Shown one piece after another: positions 9,333 to 14,850 of a stretch of DNA of 40,270 bases. Position 1 is the stretch's first letter, and the number at the start of each line of letters is the position of its first letter. A program made the translations under genes and the position numbers. Location of the stretch: contig JAMONZ010000049.1 in the NCBI GenBank assembly GCA_027066315.1, positions 1-40,270 on the forward strand, written 5' to 3'. The stretch comes from Hyphomicrobiales bacterium. GTDB lineage: Bacteria; Pseudomonadota; Alphaproteobacteria; Rhizobiales; Devosiaceae. The notes below the pieces were generated by a model. The model worked only from the letters and a program-made list of their open reading frames with translations, was not told where the DNA came from and did not search any database.

Positions 9333-10217
9333 TTATTGTGCAGCTTTTGGCTCAATATTTGTAAATCTGTTAATCTTTAATTCTATTAAAGCCATAATTA
9401 AATTATCTAATATCTTTTTTATAGCAAAAAAATTATCATTTTTTTTAAGGCTGGCCTCATTCATATATAAATGGCGAGAAATTTCAATTTGTAAAACATG
9501 AACATTATTATTTGGCCTGCCGTAAGAGTGAGTAATATATCCGCCAGCATAGGGGTGGTTTCTTATAGTTTTTAATCCCGCTCCTAGAAAAATAGTCTCT
9601 ACCAAGTCAATAATTTGTGGTGAGCAAGATGTGCCATATCTATCCCCAAGAATAATATCTGGTGCTTTATTGTTCCGAGTTTTTTTAAGTGAGGGCATTG
9701 AATGAGCATCAATCAAGATGGCGTGGCCAAAGAGATCAAATGTATTGCTCAATAATTTTTGCAAGGTTAGGTGGTAGGGGCGATAAATCCCCTCAATCCG
9801 CATTTGTGCATCAGCAATATTTAGGGTTTTAGAGTAAATTGGCCTGTTATGTGCCACTATCTTAGCAATTGTTCCAAGCCCAGATTTAACCCTAGGTGAG
9901 CGCAAATTATAATGACTTGGCAGTGTTTCGCTAAACATTTTTTGGTCAAGCTCATAAGGCTCACGATTAACATCAAGATATGCTCGAGGAAAAAGCGCAC
10001 GCAATAATGGCGCACCCATTTTTGGCGCATTTTCATATAATTCATCAACATAGGCATCTTCAGACTGACGAATGGCAAACTTATTAAGCCGACTCATTCC
10101 AATAAAACGTTCAGGATAATCACGCCCTGAATGAGCAGAGTTGAACACAATAGGGGCAATCTGCCTGTTTGGCCTGATAGTTTCAAATGCTATTCTATTG
10201 TGAAAGTCTGAAAGCAT
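9333..10217 (-). CDS. N-formylglutamate amidohydrolase family protein
   Basis: A 294-residue member of the N-formylglutamate amidohydrolase family (PF05013). Characterised members hydrolyse N-formyl-L-glutamate to glutamate and formate in histidine breakdown. The N-terminal NSAHSGRDYPERF is the family's His-containing motif, followed by LDVNREPYELDQKMF and a central LIDAHSMPS, all carrying probable metal ligands. No other hut gene is nearby, so the role may differ from histidine catabolism; the family occurs next to cpdR in many Rhizobiales as a conserved neighbour. The ATG at 10217 has AGGATT just upstream. It is divergent from cpdR across 213 bases in which I see no clear operator. Confidence 0.85.
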   Translation of the reverse strand: MLSDFHNRIAFETIRPNRQIAPIVFNSAHSGRDYPERFIGMSRLNKFAIRQSEDAYVDELYENAPKMGAPLLRALFPRAYLDVNREPYELDQKMFSETLPSHYNLRSPRVKSGLGTIAKIVAHNRPIYSKTLNIADAQMRIEGIYRPYHLTLQKLLSNTFDLFGHAILIDAHSMPSLKKTRNNKAPDIILGDRYGTSCSPQIIDLVETIFLGAGLKTIRNHPYAGGYITHSYGRPNNNVHVLQIEISRHLYMNEASLKKNDNFFAIKKILDNLIMALIELKINRFTNIEPKAAQ

Positions 10218-10430
10218 AAAAATCCTAATCGCTATTGTAATAATAAGAATATCAATTCATAATTGCACTCAACATGATAAAAGTCTAAATTAGATTTTAA
10301 TATATTCAAGCAAATTTTATCTATAAAAAAACTTTAATTTATTATCTTAGTGCAATAATGGTTTGTAAATTGGTTTATTGCTATTATGCTTTAAATTACA
10401 AATTAAAATAACGAATAAGAGGTTAATCAA

Positions 10431-10790
10431 ATGAATCGTATCCTATTAGCTGAAGATGACGATGATATGCGTCAATTTTTAACCCGCGCCCTTAAGGCAG
10501 CTGGTTATGAAGTTACCTCTTTTGACAACGGCAAGTCAGCCTATGAAAAACTACGTGAAGAGCCTTTTACTTTGCTTTTGTCTGATATTGTAATGCCAGA
10601 AATGGACGGAATTGAGCTTGCTCGCCGAGCTACCGAACTTGACCCAGATTTAAAAGTCATGTTCATCACGGGTTTTGCAGCAGTTGCACTAAATCCAGAT
10701 AGCGAAGCTCCAAAAGATGCCTCAGTTCTTTCAAAGCCATTTCATCTAAAAGATTTAGTGAATGAAGTTGAGCGACTTTTAGCGGCTTAA
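10431..10790 (+). CDS. cpdR: Response regulator CpdR
   Basis: A single-domain receiver protein of 119 residues that nearly matches CpdR along its length, including LLAEDDDDMR, DNGKSAYEKLREEPFTLLLSD, the phosphoacceptor Asp52 and the C-terminal SEAPKDASVLSKPFHLKDLV. In Caulobacter and Sinorhizobium, unphosphorylated CpdR is an adaptor that localises and primes the ClpXP protease to degrade cell-cycle substrates; the CckA-ChpT phosphorelay phosphorylates and inactivates it. There is no output domain, as expected. The ATG at 10431 is preceded by AAGAGGTTAATCA, a usable ribosome site. The tRNA-Val gene follows 87 bases later. Confidence 0.96.
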   Translation: MNRILLAEDDDDMRQFLTRALKAAGYEVTSFDNGKSAYEKLREEPFTLLLSDIVMPEMDGIELARRATELDPDLKVMFITGFAAVALNPDSEAPKDASVLSKPFHLKDLVNEVERLLAA

Positions 10791-10877
10791 AGCAATAAAC
10801 GTCTATTGACTTGCGCTTTGACTTTATGGTCTATCGCTTCAAGCAAATCTGATAAATTCTATCGGTTAGGCAAAGAT

Positions 10878-10952
10878 GGGCGTATAGCTCAGCGGGAGAG
10901 CACTACATTGACATTGTAGGGGTCACTGGTTCAATCCCAGTTACGCCCACCA
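10878..10952 (+). tRNA. tRNA-Val (anticodon GAC)
   Basis: Acceptor arms GGGCGTA and TACGCCC pair perfectly. The D arm is GCTC/GAGC, the anticodon stem CTACA/TGTAG holds loop TTGACAT with anticodon GAC at 10910-10912, and the T arm has loop TTCAATC. A discriminator A and a genomically encoded CCA (10950-10952) follow. It decodes GUC/GUU valine codons. Confidence 0.97.
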
Positions 10953-11299
10953 TCTTTTCTTTAGATTTATTTGCGCCCGCCATCTTAGGTTTGTTACAAT
11001 CATTTCACTTCATATATACATTCCTCATCATTGTGGCGAATGCCGCAATCCAGAATGCTAATTGGAAAAATATTTTAACGGCTTACAAATATATTTGAGG
11101 GGAGAATTGCAAATAATTATATCCTTGGTGGGATTACTAGATTGCGTATCAATACACTAGTGTGCAAGTGAGCAATGACTATGAGGGTGGGGATTTAAAA
11201 AACCCAATGTCATGCTGAGCAATGACACAGAAATTGTGTTTGGGACGGCATTGAGAATTCAGCATGACATGGAGGTAATAAGTGCATGTTTCACAAGAC
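10953..11299. other. Gene-free stretch after tRNA-Val
   Basis: No credible coding region is seen in these 347 bases. The only organised sequence is the dispersed palindromic repeat at 11207-11270 with the preceding GGTGGGGAT...AAAACCCAAT, which recurs upstream of the repeat near 20901. No clear terminator for the tRNA was recognised. Confidence 0.6.
11207..11270. repeat. Dispersed palindromic repeat, copy A
   Basis: ATGTCATGCTGA (11207-11218) and TCAGCATGACAT (11259-11270) form a perfect 12-base inverted repeat around a 40-base centre. The arms share the core TGTCATGCTGA with copies near 12345, 20901 and 26811. It lies between tRNA-Val and a convergent regulator gene and could act as a 3'-end structure for both. 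Confidence 0.75.
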
Positions 11300-11830
11300 T
11301 TATAAATTGATAGCTTGGCTGATACACGCTCCAACATTGCTTGCTTGATACAAAGGACGTGGAGGTCTGCTGGCTGGGTCAATTTTGCGCAAAAGCCAAT
11401 CTTTTGCTTCTAGCTGTTTTAGTGATTGTGACAAAGCTCGATCGGTTATGGTCAGCAAATCATTTCTGATGTCAGTGAAATATCTCGGCTTTTGACTTAC
11501 AATAAGAACGGGGATACTCCATGTTCGCCGAAGCAAAAGCTGCTCATTTGGATTGGAAACAGCCTTTTTGATCTTATCAGCAAATATTGCAATCTCCACT
11601 CCCTGCGGTGTTAGTAAAAACTCAGGTCTTAGCGGATGCCCGTGACCGGGATTTCTCTCTATTAGCCCAATATCCACCAAATGGTTTAGGCTTTGATTTA
11701 GTGCTGTTCGTCCTGCACTCGATGCTGAAAGCAGCGAAGATTGTCGCCCCATTGTGCCTGCATGCATTAATGCAAGTATATCTAACGACCAGGCTTTTGA
11801 TGTCACCTTGACAATTGTTTTAATGTCCAT
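11300..11830 (-). CDS. Tandem winged-helix transcriptional regulator (HxlR/MarR-like)
   Basis: A 176-residue protein made of two similar winged-helix halves. SKAWSLDILALMHAG...LNQSLNHLVDIGLIERNPGHGHPLRPEFLLTPQG (about residues 10-80) parallels LRRTWSIPVLIVSQKP...LSQSLKQLEAKDWLLRKIDPASRPPRPLYQ (about 98-168). Each half has a recognition helix and a Pro-rich wing like HxlR regulators. HxlR proteins normally have one such domain and dimerise; here two appear to be fused. The frame is open to 12049, but the ATG at 11830 gives a sensible N-terminus and leaves room for the divergent VOC gene. No Shine-Dalgarno is seen; TATACT lies about six bases upstream, so the transcript may be leaderless. It probably regulates the VOC gene 39 bases away. 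Confidence 0.7.
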   Translation of the reverse strand: MDIKTIVKVTSKAWSLDILALMHAGTMGRQSSLLSASSAGRTALNQSLNHLVDIGLIERNPGHGHPLRPEFLLTPQGVEIAIFADKIKKAVSNPNEQLLLRRTWSIPVLIVSQKPRYFTDIRNDLLTITDRALSQSLKQLEAKDWLLRKIDPASRPPRPLYQASNVGACISQAINL

Positions 11831-11869
11831 AAAGTATAGTATATATATTTTATAACAAAAGGAAACATT

Positions 11870-12247
11870 ATGCCAATAATATCTTTGGAAAACACAATTA
11901 CCTTCGCCATATCTGTGAGTGATCGCCATGCCAGTGCTCAGTGGTATATCGAAAAACTTGGGTTTGAGCTTCTTTGTCATATTGATCAGGCGGGTTGGAG
12001 CGAGTTGCAGACAAAAACCAAAGGCGTTATTTTGGGCTTGGGCGATCAAACTAAACCTGTTCCAGGAAATGCTGTCCCTGTGTTTGGTATTGCAGACATT
12101 GTTGTGGCACGCAAATCTTTGGAAGCGGCGGGTGTCGAATTTGATGGTGAAACTCTTGTTTATGAGGGCATGGTGAGTACGGCAACATTTTATGATCCAG
12201 ATAGAAATGCGCTAATGCTGGCTCAGGATCTATCAGATAAAGGTTAG
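11870..12247 (+). CDS. VOC/glyoxalase-bleomycin resistance family protein
   Basis: A 125-residue single-module vicinal-oxygen-chelate protein. The N-terminal ITFAISVSDRHASAQWYIEKLGFEL is the standard first beta-alpha-beta unit, and ATFYDPDRNALMLAQDL is the closing strand of the second. VOC proteins act as dimers and include glyoxalases, dioxygenases and antibiotic-binding proteins; the substrate cannot be told here. An AAAGGAAACATT ribosome site precedes the ATG. It is transcribed divergently from the tandem winged-helix regulator across a 39-base AT-rich spacer, which suggests it is that regulator's target, perhaps for an aldehyde or toxic electrophile. Confidence 0.8.
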   Translation: MPIISLENTITFAISVSDRHASAQWYIEKLGFELLCHIDQAGWSELQTKTKGVILGLGDQTKPVPGNAVPVFGIADIVVARKSLEAAGVEFDGETLVYEGMVSTATFYDPDRNALMLAQDLSDKG

Positions 12248-12271
12248 TGGATATAGTTGAAGCATCACTGG

Positions 12272-12292
12272 ATTGCGGGTCAAGCCTGCAAT
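12272..12292. repeat. Short hairpin repeat ATTGCGGG/CCTGCAAT
   Basis: An 8-pair stem (one G-U) around loop TCAAG. It resembles the intergenic GATTGC-CGGGTCAAGCCCG-GCAATGAC palindromes scattered in several alphaproteobacterial genomes. It lies just after the VOC gene and could serve as its 3' hairpin, though no T-run follows. Confidence 0.5.
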
Positions 12293-12344
12293 GACGCTGT
12301 GTTATATTTTTGAGAATATAAGATACTTATTCTCATTTCCTCTT

Positions 12345-12400
12345 TGTCATTCTGAACGTAAGTGAAGAGTCTAAGATGCTTTAGCTCCTCAGCATTACAT
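12345..12400. repeat. Dispersed palindromic repeat, copy B
   Basis: Begins TGTCATTCTGAACG, continues with AAGTGAAGAGTCTAAG and ends CAGCATTACA. The ends are imperfectly inverted, and it aligns over most of its length with copy D near 26811. It lies between the convergent VOC and merR genes. Confidence 0.65.
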
Positions 12401-12496
12401 TGGAGTGTTTACTTCGTTTATCATTATATAATATCTACATATGCGAGTTATAACCCAAGAGAGCAGAAAAAAATCATATTCAAGTTGAGTTGAATA

Positions 12497-12889
12497 CTAC
12501 CCAGCCAAGCCACGCTTAGTAAGCTCTTTAAGTTCAGACAACTCACTAATTGTGGTTTTAATATCTTGCATTTGCCCGTTTAGTTTTTCAAGCCGTTGAT
12601 TGACTAATTCATGCAATTTTTCAACCTGCACTTTATTGCCTTTTTCAGCATCATAAAGCGATAAATATTCTTCAATTTCTTTAAGAGAAAAGCCTAATCT
12701 TTTCCCCCGTAAAATAAGAATAAGTCGCGCCCTATCTCCTCGGTAAAATACTCGAGTGCCACCCGCTCTAGCTGGACAAATTAAACCCTTGCTTTCATAA
12801 AAGCGAATAGTGCGGGTTGAGATATTAAATTCTTTGCTCAAGTCAGTGATTGAGTAAATTTCTTGAGTTTTACTGTTTTTTTGATTCAA
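12497..12889 (-). CDS. MerR-family transcriptional regulator of the fatty-acid locus
   Basis: A 130-residue MerR protein: a winged helix-turn-helix from about residue 12 (YSITDLSKEFNISTRTIRFYESKGL), the second helix pair with RARLILILRGKRLGFSLKEIEEYL, then a dimerisation coiled coil and a short C-terminus. The cysteine metal ligands of metal-sensing MerR proteins are absent, suggesting an organic effector such as an acyl-CoA, as for LiuR-type regulators. The start is TTG at 12889, seven bases after the fadD stop; AAGGA inside the end of fadD is a good ribosome site and no in-frame ATG exists near the N-terminus. It is thus the second gene of a fadD-merR operon and probably binds the TTGAC dyads in the fadD/fadE control region. 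Confidence 0.87.
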   Translation of the reverse strand: MNQKNSKTQEIYSITDLSKEFNISTRTIRFYESKGLICPARAGGTRVFYRGDRARLILILRGKRLGFSLKEIEEYLSLYDAEKGNKVQVEKLHELVNQRLEKLNGQMQDIKTTISELSELKELTKRGLAG

Positions 12890-12896
12890 CGCACAA

Positions 12897-14600
12897 CTAT
12901 CCTTTTAGTTGAGCATATTCATCACGTAATTCTTTTTTAGATAGCTTGCCAACCAAAGTTTTTGGCAGTTCATCTTTAAAAATAATCTCACGTGGCATTT
13001 CAATTTTAGAAATATGCTCCTTGAGGAAGGTTTTCATGTCGTCTTCACTAACAGTTTTGCCAGGTAAAAGTTTAATAAATGCAATTGGAGCTTCTCCCCG
13101 ATACTCGTCACTAACCCCAATAACGGTAACTTCATCAACCGCTTCATGTTTCGAAACTGCTTCTTCAATATGGCGTGGATAGACATTAAAGCCTGAACAG
13201 ATTATTAAATCTTTGATGCGATCAACTAAAAAGCAATAGCCATCTTTATCAACATATCCAACATCACCAGTTCTAAACCAGCCATTTACAAAGGCATTTT
13301 TGCTTGCCTCTTCACTATTATAATAGCCAAGCATAACCTGCGCGCCTTTTACGACTAGCTCGCCTTTTTTTCCTACTTCGACAAATTTATTTTCATCTTC
13401 AAGGTCAATAAACCTAACATCTGTACCGGGTAATGGTTGCCCAATTGAAAGAGGTTTTGATGGCTCTAATAATGCCGCACAAGTCACAACGGGCGAACAT
13501 TCAGTTAGTCCATATCCTTCTGCCAAAAGAACATCTGATTTTTTAGCAAATGCTTCACGGGTTTCATTGGGGAGAGCTGCTCCACCAGAAATAACTAGCT
13601 TTAAAGTTGAAAGAGCTTCTTTTGTTGCCTCAGGCGCATTTGCCAAAGCCAAAGTAAGCGTTGGCACGGCAGGTAAAATATCTGGTTTTGTGCGCTTGAG
13701 TAAAGCCACCATCATTTTCATTTCAAACCGTGGCAGCATAATAACACTAGTACCACGAGAAAGCGGCACATTCATGCAAACAGTCATTGCAAAAATATGA
13801 AAGAATGGCAACACGGCAACCAATTTTGCAGGTGGCTCAAACACGCCACAACCCCAAAGCATGATTTGACTAAGGTTGGCGGCGATATTTGCATGAGTTA
13901 GCATTGCACCCTTTGGTACACCAGTTGTACCACCAGTATATTGCTGAACCGCAATGTCTTTTTTTGCGTCAATTTTTACAGGTGTTGGAGAAATATCTAA
14001 GTCTAATAAGTCACTAAATTTAGCAATGTTTTTTGCATTATTTGATGTCTGCCATTTTGAAAGCTCTTTGCCCTTTAGCAGCTTATAAAGGATTTTTTTA
14101 GCTCCACTAAGCGTATCTGGAAAATGCCCAACAATTACTTTTTTAACATCACCACGATTAAGCAATTTGTCAGCTTTTTCAAAAACAACCTCTAAATCAA
14201 CGCTGATAAGTAAATCAGCACCAGAATTGCCAATGATATGGCTCAACTCGTTTACCGTATAAAGCGGGTTGCAATTAACAACTGTACCACCACAAAGTAA
14301 AACAGCATAATATGCAACGGGAAAAAATGGCGTATTTGGTAATAAAATCGCTACCCGTGAGCCTTTTTTAATTCCATATTCGCTTTGCAAAGCTCCAGCC
14401 ATGGCTCGAATTTGCTGCCCAAGACTTTCATAAGTTGTTATTGCACCCAAAAAGTCTAGCGCAATTTTTTGGCCATGTTTGTCGCAAGAAGCAAGAATTG
14501 TTTCATGCACAGGAGTAAGATCAAGAGGAGCGTCCCAAGAAATCCCTTTTGGGTAATTTTCTATCCAAGGCCTATCTTTATTTGTAATTTTGCTAGTCAT
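12897..14600 (-). CDS. fadD: Long-chain fatty acid-CoA ligase FadD
   Basis: Activates fatty acids to acyl-CoA via an acyl-adenylate at the inner membrane, the entry step of beta-oxidation. It has 567 residues, like E. coli FadD (561). The P-loop-like AMP motif YTGGTTGVPKG lies at residues 221-231. GYGLTECSPV is the second adenylate-forming motif and GWFRTGDVGYVDKDGY the hinge-side motif. DRIKDLIICSGFNVYPRHIEE matches the FACS signature, with a C-terminal lysine in KTLVGKLSKKEL. GGGAGCAATA precedes the ATG at 14600. It is divergent from fadE across a control region with repeated TTGAC dyads, and followed directly by the merR gene. Confidence 0.95.
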   Translation of the reverse strand: MTSKITNKDRPWIENYPKGISWDAPLDLTPVHETILASCDKHGQKIALDFLGAITTYESLGQQIRAMAGALQSEYGIKKGSRVAILLPNTPFFPVAYYAVLLCGGTVVNCNPLYTVNELSHIIGNSGADLLISVDLEVVFEKADKLLNRGDVKKVIVGHFPDTLSGAKKILYKLLKGKELSKWQTSNNAKNIAKFSDLLDLDISPTPVKIDAKKDIAVQQYTGGTTGVPKGAMLTHANIAANLSQIMLWGCGVFEPPAKLVAVLPFFHIFAMTVCMNVPLSRGTSVIMLPRFEMKMMVALLKRTKPDILPAVPTLTLALANAPEATKEALSTLKLVISGGAALPNETREAFAKKSDVLLAEGYGLTECSPVVTCAALLEPSKPLSIGQPLPGTDVRFIDLEDENKFVEVGKKGELVVKGAQVMLGYYNSEEASKNAFVNGWFRTGDVGYVDKDGYCFLVDRIKDLIICSGFNVYPRHIEEAVSKHEAVDEVTVIGVSDEYRGEAPIAFIKLLPGKTVSEDDMKTFLKEHISKIEMPREIIFKDELPKTLVGKLSKKELRDEYAQLKG

Positions 14601-14654
14601 TATATTGCTCCCATAATATATTATTATTGATTATTACTAAAGACTATCACATCA

Positions 14655-14672
14655 ATTGACCTAAACGTCAAT
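14655..14672. promoter_or_regulatory. Operator-like dyad 1 in the fadD-fadE control region
   Basis: ATTGACCTAAACGTCAAT, an 18-base near-perfect palindrome with arms ATTGAC/GTCAAT. It lies 54 bases from the fadD start and is the best copy of the motif shared by this region. The dyad size suits a MerR dimer, and a merR gene is the second gene of the fadD operon. Binding is inferred. Confidence 0.6.
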
Positions 14673-14721
14673 TACCTCACCTAGGGTCAATAAAAACTAT
14701 TTGAATTACTTATAAATATAA

Positions 14722-14750
14722 TCTATAAAAAAGTTGACCTAATAGTCAAT
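14722..14750 (-). promoter_or_regulatory. Operator-like dyad 2 overlapping a possible fadD promoter
   Basis: GTTGACCTAATAGTCAAT (14733-14750) repeats the arms TTGAC/GTCAA of dyad 1 at the same 16-base spacing. On the minus strand TTGACT (14749-14744) and TATAGA (14727-14722) are separated by 16 bases, a plausible fadD promoter, so the dyad would cover the -35 and spacer, where MerR-type regulators act. Confidence 0.55.
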
Positions 14751-14753
14751 TAG

Positions 14754-14769
14754 ATAACCTAAGCGTCTA
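14754..14769. promoter_or_regulatory. Degenerate operator-like dyad 3 near fadE
   Basis: ATAACCTAAGCGTCTA matches dyad 1 (TTGACCTAAACGTCAA) at 11 of 16 positions, including the central ACCTAA and CGTC. It lies just upstream of TATACA (14774-14779), a possible fadE -10. It is weaker than the other two sites. Confidence 0.4.
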
Positions 14770-14850
14770 CCACTATACATAAGCACTAAAAATAGGTTAG
14801 AATATAAATAAATGCTAAACATGAGTTTAGCACAATTGGAGGCCAGCAAA

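Noticed and set aside
9296-9355. TTG start for the HisN-type gene overlapping the previous gene
   Set aside because: The extra 20 residues have no counterpart in the family length; the ATG at 9295 is preferred, though its ribosome site is only moderate.
10380-10430. Possible CtrA site (TTAA-N7-TTAA) upstream of cpdR
   Set aside because: TTAAATTACAAATTAA has an 8-base spacer rather than 7, and such strings are frequent in AT-rich DNA.
11179-11382. 67-residue minus-strand open frame spanning repeat copy A and the regulator end
   Set aside because: It runs through the palindromic repeat and the 3' end of the tandem winged-helix gene in another frame; no ribosome site and no recognisable protein.
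14812-14850. Earlier ATG for fadE
   Set aside because: No ribosome site precedes it, while the ATG at 14851 has GGAGG at ideal spacing and starts directly with the membrane anchor.
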